From NCBI GenBank assembly GCA_030538235.1, contig JAUNUJ010000004.1:124001-188000 (forward strand): a stretch of DNA of 64,000 bases, given 5' to 3'. Positions within the stretch are counted from its first letter, which is position 1. Each line of letters opens with the position of its first letter. The position numbers and the translations under genes are program-made. The notes under the pieces are model-generated. The model had not been told where the DNA came from. It did no database searches and saw only the letters and a program-made list of their open reading frames with translations. The stretch comes from Alcaligenaceae bacterium (GTDB taxonomy: Bacteria; Pseudomonadota; Gammaproteobacteria; Burkholderiales; Burkholderiaceae_B). This document shows, one piece after another, positions 8,829 through 18,969 of the stretch.

Positions 8829-11525
8829 TTAAGCGTGATGTGGGTTAGGTTTATTAGGATCGATACCGTACTTATCAATAGCTTCAGCAACTTTTTCAAC
8901 AGGGATTTTACCCTCGTCGGCCAAGCTTTTTAATGCTGATAACGTAATGAAATAACGATCCACTTCAAAGTGCTTACGCAACTGATGACGGAAGTCGGAA
9001 CGACCAAAACCGTCAGTTCCCAGCACACGGTAACTACGACCTTCAGGAATAAATTCACGAATCTGATCGGCAACCGCTTTCATATAGTCCGTACTGGCAA
9101 TTACCGGACCTTCAGACTCACTTAATAACTGCGTCACATAGGGCAGTTTTTGAGTCGCGGTAGGATTCAAGAGATTTTCACGATTCACATCAAGACCTTC
9201 ACGACGTAACTCAGTAAAGCTAGTCACGCTCCAAACGTCAGCGCTCACACCCCAGTCTTCTTGTAACAATTTCTGAGCTGCAATGCTTTCACGCAAAATG
9301 GTTCCTGAACCTAATAAGTTGACCTTGAGCTCACCGCCCGCACCCTCGCTAAAGCGATACATGCCCTTTAAGATACCCTCTTCGTCGCCTTCTTTGAGGC
9401 CCGGCATTGGGTAGCTTTCATTCATCAAGGTTATATAGTAGAAAACGTTTTCCTGATCCTGAACCATGCGCTTTAAACCATGCTGCATAATCACCGCAAC
9501 CTCGTGACCAAAGGCCGGGTCATAAGACACACAATTTGGAATCGTAGAAGATAACAATAAGCTATGACCATCTTCGTGTTGTAGGCCCTCACCATTTAGT
9601 GTGGTGCGACCTGCCGTACCGCCGAGCAAGAAACCGCGAGCTTGAATATCACCCGCCGCCCATAACAAGTCGCCGACACGTTGGAAACCGAACATGGAGT
9701 AATAGACGAAAAACGGAATCATAATACGATTACTGCTCGAGTACGATGTTGCCGCTGCAATCCATGAACATGTGGCACCGGCTTCAGTAATACCCTCTTG
9801 CAATAATTGACCGTTTTCTGATTCGCGATAATACATCACTTGGTCTTTATCGACCGGAATGTATTTCTGACCCTCCGGTGCGTAAATACCGATTTGACGG
9901 AATAAGCCCTCCATACCGAAGGTACGACCCTCGTCAGAAAGAATAGGCACCACACGATGACCTAATTGCTTGTCACGCAAAAGTTGATTCAAGAAACGAA
10001 CAAACGATTGAGTCGTTGATAACTCGCGACCTTCAGGAGTCGGATCGGTTACTGATTTGAAGTATTCCAGACCGGGCACGGTTAAACGCTCGTCGGAATC
10101 AACGCGACGACGCGGATAAAAACCGCCTAATTCCTGACGACGTTCACGTAAGTAACGCATCTCGGCAGAATCTTCTGAGGGACGGAAATAAGGAATACTG
10201 GCAATTTTCTCATCAGGGATCGGAATATTCAGGCGATCGCGTAAATCACGTAAAGCCTCTTCCTCTAATTTCTTTTGTTGGTGCGATGGATTCTTGCCCT
10301 GCACGGTTTCACCTAAGGCGTAGCCTTTAATGGTTTTAGCCAAAATCACGGTCGGTTGACCTTCGGTTTTCATAGCCGCATCAAAAGCAGCGTATACCTT
10401 GTTAGGATCATGACCGCCACGATTTAGACGCCAAATCTGCTCATCGCTCATGCGACTAACCATTTCTAATAAACGCGGGTCTTTACCAAAGAAATGCTTA
10501 CGTACAAAAGCGCCGTCATTGGCTTTATAGGCTTGGTATTCACCGTCAATGGTTTCTTCCATGACTTTACGTAAGATGCCGTCTTTGTCGCGAGCTAATA
10601 AAGGATCCCAGTAGCTACCCCAGATTAACTTGATGACATTCCAACCGGAACCACGGAATTCACCCTCTAGCTCCTGAATAATTTTGCCATTACCACGAAC
10701 CGGACCATCTAAACGCTGAAGATTACAGTTAACCACGAAAATCAAGTTATCCAGTTTCTCGCGAGCGGCTAAACCGATAGCGCCTAAGGATTCCGGCTCA
10801 TCCATCTCGCCATCACCGCAGAAGACCCAGACCTTACGACCGGAAGTATCCGCAATCCCGCGAGCATGTAAATACTTCAAGAAACGCGCCTGATAAATCG
10901 CCATCATTGGGCCTAAGCCCATAGAAACCGTAGGAAACTGCCAGAAATTAGGCATTAAATGCGGGTGTGGATAGGAAGGCAAGCCTTTACCGTCAACTTC
11001 CTGACGGAAATTATCTAATTGCTCTTCGCTAATGCGCCCCTCTAGGTAAGCACGGCCATAAATACCGGGTGAGGAATGCCCCTGGAAATAAACTAAGTCA
11101 CCGCCATGATCCTCAGACTCAGCATGCCAGAAATGGTTCTGACCGCTTTCAATCATAGTCGCCAATGATGCATAGGAAGCCATATGACCACCCAGACCGC
11201 CGCCGCCTGTCGTTTCATGAAGATTGGCTTTGACCACCATGGCCACCGAGTTCCAACGAATATAGGCACGAATACGCGCTTCTAATTCGAGGTTACCCGG
11301 GTTGGCCGGCTCATGGCCCGGAGGAATGGTATTAACATAGGCAGTATAGGGGGAATGTGGGATATTGGAACCGGAACGACGTGCTAAATCACTTAATTTC
11401 TCAATTAGAAAATGCGCTCTCTCTGTACCCTCACGGTCTAACACCGCTTCCAAAGATTCCAACCATTCCTGGGTTTCGACTTCGTCAATATCTGGAATAC
11501 TGGTTGCCGAATAATCTTTGCTCAT
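8829..11525 (-). CDS. aceE: pyruvate dehydrogenase E1 component (homodimeric type)
   Basis: Thiamine-diphosphate enzyme that decarboxylates pyruvate and acetylates the E2 lipoyl group. The 898 residues match the usual length of about 890-900. The ThDP motif GDGEMDEPESLGAIG is followed by NCNLQRLDGPVRGN, the family hallmark of the homodimeric E1. AAGGAG lies 7 bases before the ATG on the minus strand and supports the start. First gene of aceE-aceF-lpdA, with a sigma70-like promoter at 11694-11721 and a leader of about 160 bases. Confidence 0.98.
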   Translation of the reverse strand: MSKDYSATSIPDIDEVETQEWLESLEAVLDREGTERAHFLIEKLSDLARRSGSNIPHSPYTAYVNTIPPGHEPANPGNLELEARIRAYIRWNSVAMVVKANLHETTGGGGLGGHMASYASLATMIESGQNHFWHAESEDHGGDLVYFQGHSSPGIYGRAYLEGRISEEQLDNFRQEVDGKGLPSYPHPHLMPNFWQFPTVSMGLGPMMAIYQARFLKYLHARGIADTSGRKVWVFCGDGEMDEPESLGAIGLAAREKLDNLIFVVNCNLQRLDGPVRGNGKIIQELEGEFRGSGWNVIKLIWGSYWDPLLARDKDGILRKVMEETIDGEYQAYKANDGAFVRKHFFGKDPRLLEMVSRMSDEQIWRLNRGGHDPNKVYAAFDAAMKTEGQPTVILAKTIKGYALGETVQGKNPSHQQKKLEEEALRDLRDRLNIPIPDEKIASIPYFRPSEDSAEMRYLRERRQELGGFYPRRRVDSDERLTVPGLEYFKSVTDPTPEGRELSTTQSFVRFLNQLLRDKQLGHRVVPILSDEGRTFGMEGLFRQIGIYAPEGQKYIPVDKDQVMYYRESENGQLLQEGITEAGATCSWIAAATSYSSSNRIMIPFFVYYSMFGFQRVGDLLWAAGDIQARGFLLGGTAGRTTLNGEGLQHEDGHSLLLSSTIPNCVSYDPAFGHEVAVIMQHGLKRMVQDQENVFYYITLMNESYPMPGLKEGDEEGILKGMYRFSEGAGGELKVNLLGSGTILRESIAAQKLLQEDWGVSADVWSVTSFTELRREGLDVNRENLLNPTATQKLPYVTQLLSESEGPVIASTDYMKAVADQIREFIPEGRSYRVLGTDGFGRSDFRHQLRKHFEVDRYFITLSALKSLADEGKIPVEKVAEAIDKYGIDPNKPNPHHA

Positions 11526-11930
11526 TCGAGACTCCTTATAGTGGTTGAATTAAATCATCGATTCTTTTTTGCCGATGACTTAGTTGATAATTCATAGGAT
11601 AAACAACTTCATAGCTAAATGCGATCAGTAAAACACTTAGATCGCCCACTATTAACCTATTGTTATTAATTAAATTTGAACAACGTATACTAAATTCTAA
11701 AAAAATCAGTGTTTTTGTCAAGGATTTTTCATATAGTAATATTATTTTTCATAATGCAAAATATAAAGGAAGTAATAGACAATATACTGATCCATATCAT
11801 TAGTCACGTTATCTATTTACAAGTCGCTCAGACTTTGCGCTTTTTGAATAGCTAATATTGTTAAAATAGTACATTCAAAATGCTGATTTGATAATAGCAA
11901 CCCTTTCCTTTTGAGTGTTAACTGATTTTT
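11526..11930. other. divergent promoter region between aceE and a PAS kinase
   Basis: 405 bases without a gene. It contains the aceE promoter (11694-11721). In the aceE leader, TCATCG and CGATGA near 11556-11580 form a short hairpin with an A-rich loop. The right half is AT-rich and presumably holds the promoter of the kinase gene, but I could not fix it. No recognisable PdhR-type operator is evident. Confidence 0.5.
11694..11721 (-). promoter_or_regulatory. candidate sigma70 promoter of aceE
   Basis: On the minus strand a perfect TTGACA (11716-11721) is followed after 16 bases by TAGAAT (11694-11699). Transcription would start near 11687 and leave a leader of about 160 bases before aceE. 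Confidence 0.6.
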
Positions 11931-13658
11931 ATGGCCATTAATTCCAATCTTTCTTTTATCCTGCCCCAAGCACTAAAAGATGATAATAAACGCAGATTGC
12001 ATTGGATTATTCCTGTCTTTGTCCTAGTACTGTATGTGTTAGTGATTTTTGCCTTTATTGCCATACAAAATATCCAGTATAAGCACACCATTCTCTATTC
12101 CAGCACCGAAGAGGTACGTCATCAACTGCTGATTTTCCTTGTTGTAGCAATGTCATTTACCATTGTCATCAGCTTGTTGACCCTATGGCATTACACTCGA
12201 ATTCGCTCTGAGGCTGAGGAACAATTATTTTTAGAAACGACTTTCAGGCGGGCCATGGAAAACTCCATGTCTACCGGTATGCGCGTCTTGGACCTCACGG
12301 GTCGAGTGGTTTATGTGAACCCGGCCTTTTGTCGCATGGTCGGCTGGAATGAAACCGAGCTGCTCGGCACCCTATTTCCCTACCCCTATTGGGTCGAAGA
12401 TAAGCTCGAACAACATGAGAAATACTTGGATATTGTTCTTAGCGGCAAAACACCCAGCTCCGGTATGGAGATGGAAGCGCGCCGTCGCGATGGCTCGATT
12501 TTCACGGCGCGACTCTATGTTTCTCCCCTAAGAGATCCAAATGGCGAGCAAATCGGTTGGATGACCTCGATGACCGATATTACAGAGCCGAAGCGTATTC
12601 GTGAGGCCTTGACGGCTGCCCATGAGCGCTTTATGACTGTCCTTGAAAGTCTCGACGATACGATTTCCGTGGTTGCCGATACGACTAATGGCCCCGAGCT
12701 CCTATTTGCCAATCGTACCTATAGACGGCTCTGGGGTTCCGAGGCCCATGGTCATACCCTCCTCCACAATGCCGATACCTCGCATCATGAAGACCATCAG
12801 GAGGAAAATCACGAGTTCTATATTCCTCATATTGATAGCTGGTTTGAGGTTCATCATCGTATCCTTAACTGGACCGATGGCCGAAAGGTTCGTTTGCAGG
12901 TGGCGCGAGATATTTCACAACGTCGCGAATACGAAAAAAAGCTCCGTGCTCAGCAAGAAAAAGTTCAATTAAGCGGTCGCTTAAGCACCCTCGGCGAGAT
13001 GGCGAGTTCATTAGCTCATGAGCTAAATCAGCCACTCACGGCCATTGTCAATTACAATACTGCCATCGCCGCTTTAATTAAAAACGACAATTTAGATCGG
13101 GAACGCTTATTACAGGTACTCGATAAATCAGTGTCACAAGCCGAGCGCGCCGGACGGATTATTGCTCGCATTCGTGACTTTGTCCGACGTAATGACCCCG
13201 AACGTCAGGCCGTTAAAATCGACACCATTGTCGACAACACCATGGACTTAGCCATTTTCGAAAGTCGCAAGTACAATAAACAGATTGAAGTCAATTTGCC
13301 TGAAGACTTACCGGAGATTTACGCGGACCCGATTCTAATCGAGCAAGTACTGCTTAACTTGGTCAAAAATGGTCTCGAAGCCATGAGCCAGAGTGTTCAT
13401 GATACGCTTTATGTGCATGTATCCCAGGTCGGTCGCGAGATACAAGTTCAAGTCATCGACAGTGGCCATGGACTCAAAGACGCCGAGCGTTTATTTGAGC
13501 CCTTTTATAGTACTAAAAAAGAGGGTTTGGGCATTGGCTTGAACATCTGCCGTTCAGTGATTGAAGCACACCGGGGAAGGTTATGGGCCGAAAACAACCC
13601 CGCCGGCGGTACAATATTTTCTTTTAGAGTTCCCTGTTACCGTAAACCAGAGAACTAA
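11931..13658 (+). CDS. membrane PAS-domain sensor histidine kinase (FixL/DctB-like)
   Basis: 575 residues. Two membrane segments (about 24-46 and 66-88) enclose a very short loop, so the sensing part is cytoplasmic: PAS domain 1 (about 100-215, VVYVNPAFCRMVGW) and PAS domain 2 (about 225-330). The dimerisation/phosphoacceptor helix has the H-box LAHELNQPLTAI (His near 363). The ATPase domain carries VLLNLVKNGLEAM, VIDSGHGL and GLGIGLNICRSVIEAH. The cognate regulator follows 29 bases downstream. The signal is unknown; the divergent aceE next door makes central carbon control a possibility only. Confidence 0.88.
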   Translation: MAINSNLSFILPQALKDDNKRRLHWIIPVFVLVLYVLVIFAFIAIQNIQYKHTILYSSTEEVRHQLLIFLVVAMSFTIVISLLTLWHYTRIRSEAEEQLFLETTFRRAMENSMSTGMRVLDLTGRVVYVNPAFCRMVGWNETELLGTLFPYPYWVEDKLEQHEKYLDIVLSGKTPSSGMEMEARRRDGSIFTARLYVSPLRDPNGEQIGWMTSMTDITEPKRIREALTAAHERFMTVLESLDDTISVVADTTNGPELLFANRTYRRLWGSEAHGHTLLHNADTSHHEDHQEENHEFYIPHIDSWFEVHHRILNWTDGRKVRLQVARDISQRREYEKKLRAQQEKVQLSGRLSTLGEMASSLAHELNQPLTAIVNYNTAIAALIKNDNLDRERLLQVLDKSVSQAERAGRIIARIRDFVRRNDPERQAVKIDTIVDNTMDLAIFESRKYNKQIEVNLPEDLPEIYADPILIEQVLLNLVKNGLEAMSQSVHDTLYVHVSQVGREIQVQVIDSGHGLKDAERLFEPFYSTKKEGLGIGLNICRSVIEAHRGRLWAENNPAGGTIFSFRVPCYRKPEN

Positions 13659-13687
13659 TCTTCACAAAATGGAGCAATAGATTAATC

Positions 13688-14296
13688 ATGAGAGACCATA
13701 GTAATAGTGTAATTTTTGTAGTGGATGATGACGATGCGGTTAGAGATTCATTGCGTCTTCTTCTTGAAACTCAAAACTACCAAGTACAAACTTTTGCTAG
13801 CGGTGAAGAGTTTTTAGAGCAGTACAATCCAAATCTCGTCAGCGTTCTGATTACCGATGTCCGCATGCCTGGTATGTCAGGATTGCAATTACAAGAGCAG
13901 CTACTAGAGCGCAAAGCGACTTTACCGATTATTTTCATTACCGGCCATGGCGATGTCAATATGGCAGTATCGACCATGAAAAAAGGCGCGGTTGATTTTA
14001 TCGAAAAACCGTTTAATCTTGAAGATATCAAACCGGTGATTACTCGCTTCTTAGATCAAGCATATGACCAAATGCAGGAAGCTATTTCCCAACAAGAAGT
14101 GGATTCTTTACTGGCCCGCCTAACCGGTCGTGAAGAGCAAGTGTTGGAGCGCATCGTCGCCGGTCGTCTGAACAAACAAATTGCTGATGACTTAAGTATC
14201 AGTATCAAAACAGTGGAAGCACATCGCGCTAACATCATGGAAAAACTCGAGGTCAGCACGGTTGCCGATCTCATGAAAATCGTCTTAAAGAAGTAA
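13688..14296 (+). CDS. FixJ/LuxR-type response regulator
   Basis: 202 residues. The receiver domain (1-125) has the acidic pocket VVDDDDAV, phosphoacceptor Asp near residue 56 in ITDVRMPG, the Thr of FITGHGD and the Lys of FIEKPFN. The C-terminal LuxR-type helix-turn-helix (about 138-200) contains LTGREEQVLERI and NKQIADDLSISIKTVEAHRANIMEKL. This is the FixJ/TtrR subgroup. It is paired with the kinase just upstream, and GGAG about 15 bases before the ATG may be its ribosome site. Target genes are unknown. Confidence 0.9.
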   Translation: MRDHSNSVIFVVDDDDAVRDSLRLLLETQNYQVQTFASGEEFLEQYNPNLVSVLITDVRMPGMSGLQLQEQLLERKATLPIIFITGHGDVNMAVSTMKKGAVDFIEKPFNLEDIKPVITRFLDQAYDQMQEAISQQEVDSLLARLTGREEQVLERIVAGRLNKQIADDLSISIKTVEAHRANIMEKLEVSTVADLMKIVLKK

Positions 14297-14327
14297 TTAT
14301 TAATTATCAAAGGATCCAAATTTTTGT

Positions 14328-15194
14328 ATGAACGCTAAAATCATTGATGGCAAAGCTTTATCGGAAAAAATCAAACAGGACCTAGTACCGACCATTGAAG
14401 CTTTAAAGGAAAAAGGCATCACCCCTTCACTGACCGTGGTACTGGTTGGCGAGGATCCGGCCTCCCAAGTCTATGTACGCAACAAGCACAATACCTTTAT
14501 CAAAATGGGTTTAGATTCCGACGTGGTGACCTTGCCTGCAGATATCTCACAAGACGATTTGCTCGCTAAGATCCATCAATTAAATGACGATCCTAAGGTT
14601 AACGGCATCTTAGTGCAGTTGCCCCTACCCGGTCATTTAGATAGTCAGTTAGTAATTCAAAATATTCAATCTGCAAAAGACGTGGACGGTTTCCACCGCT
14701 TGAACGCCGGCGCCCTAATGACCGGTCAACCACAACTGATTCCTTGTACCCCATATGGCATTATGAAAATGCTCGAAGACCAAGGGGTCCAGTTACGGGG
14801 TGCTGAGGCTGTGATTATCGGTGCTAGTAATATTGTCGGCAAACCCATTGCCCTGCTCTTGCAAAAAGCCGATGCCACCGTCACTATCTGTAATTCCAAA
14901 ACCAAGGATTTGGCGGCACATACCAAACGCGCCGATGTTCTGGTGGTTGCCACCGGACGACCCGGCATGATCAGTGGTGACATGATTAAACCCGGCGCGG
15001 TGGTGATTGATGTGGGCATTAATCGCTTAGACAATGGCAAACTAATGGGTGATGTAAATTTCGTCGAAGCTTGCGATGTTGCATCAGCGATTACCCCGGT
15101 TCCCGGTGGTGTGGGTCCAATGACAATCACCATGTTATTGGTCAACACCATTCAAGCCACAATGCATCAACATGGTCTGGAGGACCTTTCTTGA
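14328..15194 (+). CDS. folD: bifunctional methylenetetrahydrofolate dehydrogenase/cyclohydrolase FolD
   Basis: Interconverts 5,10-methylene-THF and 10-formyl-THF with NADP. 288 residues, the normal length. Visible motifs are [16 protein letters not shown] with the substrate Tyr, the catalytic Lys region, [13 protein letters not shown], the PCTPYGIM segment, the NADP site [16 protein letters not shown], and [15 protein letters not shown] near the end. Its stop is only two bases before the prlC start, and the prlC ribosome site GGAGGA lies inside the last folD codons, suggesting translational coupling. Confidence 0.97.
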   Translation: MNAKIIDGKALSEKIKQDLVPTIEALKEKGITPSLTVVLVGEDPASQVYVRNKHNTFIKMGLDSDVVTLPADISQDDLLAKIHQLNDDPKVNGILVQLPLPGHLDSQLVIQNIQSAKDVDGFHRLNAGALMTGQPQLIPCTPYGIMKMLEDQGVQLRGAEAVIIGASNIVGKPIALLLQKADATVTICNSKTKDLAAHTKRADVLVVATGRPGMISGDMIKPGAVVIDVGINRLDNGKLMGDVNFVEACDVASAITPVPGGVGPMTITMLLVNTIQATMHQHGLEDLS

Positions 15195-15196
15195 TA

Positions 15197-17260
15197 ATGA
15201 CTGAACAACTCAATAACAATCCTTTATTAAACCCTGTAGAAGAACTAGTTGCTTATGAGCAAATCAAGGCAGAGCACATTGTGCCGGCGCTTGAGTTTTT
15301 ACTAAAAGACGCTAAAGCCCTGATTGAGCAATTAATTGAACAGGACAATCCTACTTGGGATAATTTTGTTGAGCACATGGAATACGGCACCAGCCGTTTA
15401 TGGCGCGCTTGGAATATCGTTAATCATCTAAATAATGTTCAAAACACTGAAGCAATCCGTGCGGCTTACAACACCATGTTGCCTCAGGTCTCTGAGTTTT
15501 CAACTTGGCTCGGTCTCAATAAGGATCTCTTTAATCAATACAAAAAGTTGCATGAGAGCGCCGAGTTCAACGGCCTAAACTCAACTCGTCAACGCATCAT
15601 CACTGAAGCCCTTAAAGACTTCAAACTAAGTGGTGTGGAGCTCGAGGGCCAAGCAAAAGAACGCTACGCCGAGATTAGTGAGCAAATGGCGATGACCAGC
15701 CAGCAATTTGCCCTCAACGCTTTGGATGCGACTGACCAATGGTCCTACACCACCGACGATCCCACTGAGGTAGACGGTATCCCTGAGCATGCCTTAGCCG
15801 CTGCCAGTGAATTAGCCAATGGCAAGGGTTGGACCTTTAATTTAAAAATGCCTTCTTACCTGCCGGTAATGCAATACGCTAAAAGCCAAGCGTTACGTGA
15901 ACGCATGTATAGGGCCTATGCCACTATCGCTTCCGAACAAGGTAATGCGCAATACGATAATTCAAAGAACATTGAAACTATTCTGCAACTAAGAGCAGAA
16001 GTTGCCAAATTATTGGATTTCAAAGACTTTGCGACCATGCAACTGGAAAAGCGTATGGCCGATAGTCCGGCTGAGGTGATCGATTTCCTACGCGATCTGG
16101 CTGCACGAGCCAAACCATTTGCTGAAAAGGACATAGCAACACTCAAAGACTTTGCCCGTGACGAATTAGCGATGGAGACCTTAGAGCCATGGGATTTAGC
16201 TTATGTCTCCGAGCTGCTGCGCGAAAAAAAATACGCCTATTCAGACGAAGAGGTTAAGCAATACCTGCCTGAAGACCAGGTTATGAGCGGTTGCTTTGCA
16301 ATGGTTGAACAGCTCTTTAATGTGAAGTTCGAGCCGATAACTGCCGAAACCTGGCATCAAGACGCTAAGGTCTACGCTCTCACAGAAGGCGATAAAGTAC
16401 TCGGTCATTTATACACCGATTTACATGCTCGTAGCGGTAAACAGAGTGGCGCTTGGGTCGCAAATGAACGTACCCGTCATCGCCACGGCGCTAATTTGAT
16501 TACCCCGGTGGTCTATCTGACGTGTAACTTCGCGGCCCCGCAAGATGGCAAAGCCGGTCTATTACGTCTGGATGATGTGGTTACCTTGTTCCATGAAATG
16601 GGTCATGCCCTGCATGCACTACTTTCTAAAGTAGATGATCCTTCTGCTTCACCTTTTGCCAGCGTGGAGTGGGATGCGATTGAATTGCCCTCTCAATTTA
16701 TGGAAAACTTTTGCTACGAATGGCCGGTGATGCAAAAACTAAGTCGCCATTATCAAAGCGGTGAGTCACTACCGCGTGAGCTGTTTGATAAAATCGTCGC
16801 TGCAAAAAACTTCCAAACCGGTATGCAAACTGTACGTCAATTGGAATTTGCACTCTTTGATATGTTGTTGCATCAACAGCTTAAAACCTTAAGCATTGCT
16901 GATGTCTTAGAGCAATTAGACGAGGTTCGCCAAGAGGTGGCCGTGGTTATTCCGCCGAGCTGGCATCGTTTCCCACATAATTTTTCGCATATTTTTGCGG
17001 GGGGTTATTCGGCCGGTTATTACAGCTACAAGTGGGCTGAAGTTCTTTCTGCGGATGCCTACAGCTACTTTGAAGAGCATGCTACCGATGAATTAGCTAC
17101 GCTTAATCCTGTCGCCGGTGAGCACTTTAAAAATCAGATATTGGCAGTGGGCGGTTCAATGCCTGCAGCAGAATTCTTTGAGAAGTTCCGTGGTCGTGCC
17201 GCTGATCCTACCGCTTTACTTCGTCATCATGGTATGGTTGATGAAACTCAGGAAGCCTAA
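15197..17260 (+). CDS. prlC: oligopeptidase A, M3 family zinc metallopeptidase
   Basis: Cytoplasmic endopeptidase that degrades short peptides, including cleaved signal peptides. 687 residues from MTEQLNNN. The frame is open back to 15071 within folD, but GGAGGA at 15179-15184 and family alignment fix the start at 15197. The zinc motif HEMGH is near residue 465 in TLFHEMGHALHALL, followed by the third ligand region SVEWDAIELPSQFMENF. The C-terminal FSHIFAGGYSAGYYSYKWAEVL is typical of the family. It lies two bases after folD and 12 bases before the SCO gene, an apparent operon. Confidence 0.96.
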   Translation: MTEQLNNNPLLNPVEELVAYEQIKAEHIVPALEFLLKDAKALIEQLIEQDNPTWDNFVEHMEYGTSRLWRAWNIVNHLNNVQNTEAIRAAYNTMLPQVSEFSTWLGLNKDLFNQYKKLHESAEFNGLNSTRQRIITEALKDFKLSGVELEGQAKERYAEISEQMAMTSQQFALNALDATDQWSYTTDDPTEVDGIPEHALAAASELANGKGWTFNLKMPSYLPVMQYAKSQALRERMYRAYATIASEQGNAQYDNSKNIETILQLRAEVAKLLDFKDFATMQLEKRMADSPAEVIDFLRDLAARAKPFAEKDIATLKDFARDELAMETLEPWDLAYVSELLREKKYAYSDEEVKQYLPEDQVMSGCFAMVEQLFNVKFEPITAETWHQDAKVYALTEGDKVLGHLYTDLHARSGKQSGAWVANERTRHRHGANLITPVVYLTCNFAAPQDGKAGLLRLDDVVTLFHEMGHALHALLSKVDDPSASPFASVEWDAIELPSQFMENFCYEWPVMQKLSRHYQSGESLPRELFDKIVAAKNFQTGMQTVRQLEFALFDMLLHQQLKTLSIADVLEQLDEVRQEVAVVIPPSWHRFPHNFSHIFAGGYSAGYYSYKWAEVLSADAYSYFEEHATDELATLNPVAGEHFKNQILAVGGSMPAAEFFEKFRGRAADPTALLRHHGMVDETQEA

Positions 17261-17272
17261 AAATTTATCATT

Positions 17273-17884
17273 ATGTTTAAATTATTAAGAAAAAGTCGCC
17301 TCGCCTTAGCCCTATCCCTAGCTTGTCTGGGAGTAGTGGCGACTCCGACTACGGCGGTAGCCGAAACCACTTTTTACACGACGCGTAATCACCTGCCGGA
17401 CTTGAAATTCAACTTAGAACATACCGTGAGTCAACGTCTGACTGAAAAGGACTTAGCCGGCAAAGTGGTACTGGTCTATTTCGGTTATACCTATTGCCCG
17501 GATATTTGTCCTACCAGCATGGCTGAGTTAGCCCTGATGAAAAGCATGTTGAGCGATGAGCAGCAGGACAAAGTACAAGTTGTTTTTGTCAGTGTTGATC
17601 CACATCGTGATACACCGGAGCGTCTGCAAAAATACCTAGATGCCTTTGGTTCAGGTGCGATTGGCTTAACCGGCACAGCAAGTGAAATCGCCGATATCGC
17701 TAAGCGTTACCGCGTAGCTTATCAGATTGAAAAACCCAAAAACCCTGCTAACCCCGAACTCTATGATGTGATGCATGCCGAAGGCATTTATGTGTTTGAC
17801 CAAAGAGGTAAAGCAAGTTTTCTAGCCTCAAATAGCCATGATATTGAAACCATGCATCAACGTATCATAGAACTAATTAACTGA
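17273..17884 (+). CDS. SCO1/SenC family copper chaperone
   Basis: Thioredoxin-fold protein that delivers copper to the CuA site of cytochrome c oxidase or acts as a thiol reductant. 203 residues with a basic, hydrophobic N-terminus (1-30, ending near AVAE), so it is exported and perhaps membrane-anchored. The copper-binding pair is in YTYCPDICPTS (CxxxC, near residues 79-83), and a conserved His occurs in VMHAEGIYVFD. FVSVDPHRDTPERL is a family hallmark. No oxidase genes lie nearby; it follows prlC by 12 bases. Confidence 0.92.
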   Translation: MFKLLRKSRLALALSLACLGVVATPTTAVAETTFYTTRNHLPDLKFNLEHTVSQRLTEKDLAGKVVLVYFGYTYCPDICPTSMAELALMKSMLSDEQQDKVQVVFVSVDPHRDTPERLQKYLDAFGSGAIGLTGTASEIADIAKRYRVAYQIEKPKNPANPELYDVMHAEGIYVFDQRGKASFLASNSHDIETMHQRIIELIN

Positions 17885-18033
17885 TAAAAAACAAACATCC
17901 CTGACATAAAACTTAAGCTGCTCAAGATAAATGCTAAGCTTTATCTCACATAATCTTGTAACCATTTGATTAAGTTAATTTTATATAATAAGGTTTAATC
18001 TATATTAATTAATACCCAAAGGAGATAACGACC

Positions 18034-18879
18034 GTGATCACTATTTTCCACCTGCCCTCTACAGGATCCTTTCGTAGCATCTGGTTAGCTTGTGAGCTTG
18101 GTCTAACCTTTCAACTCAATCGTCGCGAGGAATCCGCTGATTCTAGCAGCGAAACCCACCCTCTAAGCAAGGCCCCCATGTTGTTAGATGGTGATATCAG
18201 TATTGCCACCCATGGAGCCGCACGTGAGTACTTACTCAGTAGCTATGATCGCTCCGGGATGCGACCACCAATGGCTCACCCTGATTATATTCAATACTTA
18301 CAGTGGGTTCACTACCTTGAGAGCACACTACTGCCGCTAGTTGACCAACAGCGAATTATCAATAAATTGGGACAGTCCCGAGTACCTTTCTTTGCGCGTT
18401 CGATTATGAAAAAGACAGTGCTTAATTATGTCAGTAATCATATCGAACCCGAGCTTAATCGCCAGTTAAACTACATCGACAAGGCACTTGCTGAAAGCGG
18501 CTGGACCTGTGGTAGTCAATTCTGTGCTGCCGATATTGATTTAGCCTATATCTTATTGGCTTTAGAATCAGAATCTAAATTATCGACCGAGCATAAAAAT
18601 ATCGAGATGTTCTTAAATGCAGTAAAAGAGCGCGCGACTTATCAATTGGCCAAAGAAAAATCGACGATCACAAGCGGTGCCTTAAGTTATGATACGCCGA
18701 GCTCGGTTATTGACGATGCCGACGAAGCAATCGAAAGCGAGGTTGTAACTCAAGAGGCCGAGATGGTTGAGTTGACTGAGTCCGCAGATGTGGCAGACGT
18801 TGTACAGGATGCGACAGCTGAGCCGAGCATTGAGCATTCTGAACAATCATCAGCCGAGTCTCAAAAACCTCAACATTAG
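18034..18879 (+). CDS. glutathione S-transferase-like protein with acidic tail
   Basis: 281 residues; GTG start with AAAGGAG about 9 bases upstream. The N-terminal thioredoxin-like domain (1-75) has IFHLPSTGSFRSIWLACELGL and SKAPMLLDGD (cis-Pro region). The all-helical C-terminal domain (80-215) includes FCAADIDLAYILLALE, the GST N-capping motif. From about residue 220 an unusual Glu/Asp/Val-rich tail of about 60 residues is added, absent in ordinary GSTs. Substrate unknown. Confidence 0.85.
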   Translation: MITIFHLPSTGSFRSIWLACELGLTFQLNRREESADSSSETHPLSKAPMLLDGDISIATHGAAREYLLSSYDRSGMRPPMAHPDYIQYLQWVHYLESTLLPLVDQQRIINKLGQSRVPFFARSIMKKTVLNYVSNHIEPELNRQLNYIDKALAESGWTCGSQFCAADIDLAYILLALESESKLSTEHKNIEMFLNAVKERATYQLAKEKSTITSGALSYDTPSSVIDDADEAIESEVVTQEAEMVELTESADVADVVQDATAEPSIEHSEQSSAESQKPQH

Positions 18880-18915
18880 AGACTATAAAATCCCTCAGAA
18901 TCCCCCAAAATAATT

Positions 18916-18946
18916 AAGCCCACATGTTATTTCAACACGTGGGCTT
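18916..18946. terminator. bidirectional terminator between GST gene and livF
   Basis: AAGCCCACATGT (18916-18927) pairs with ACACGTGGGCTT (18935-18946) apart from one mismatch, with a seven-base loop. T-rich bases follow on the plus strand and A-rich bases precede it, so it can serve both convergent genes. Confidence 0.85.
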
Positions 18947-18969
18947 TGTTCTGATAGATCAATAAAGGG

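Noticed and set aside
11536-11721. A 61-codon reading frame upstream of aceE on the same strand
   Set aside because: It covers the aceE promoter and leader, is AT-driven and has no ribosome site.
15071-15196. A longer N-terminus for prlC overlapping folD
   Set aside because: The extension is out-of-frame folD sequence with no protein character; GGAGGA points to 15197.
17956-17989. A sigma70 promoter for the GST-like gene
   Set aside because: TATAAT is present at 17984, but the available TTG boxes are 12 or 22 bases away, outside the usual spacing.
18896-18909. A 14-base match (CAGAATCCCCCAAA) between 18896 and 47227, considered as a dispersed repeat
   Set aside because: Matches of this length between two places in 64 kb are expected by chance, and the flanks do not agree.
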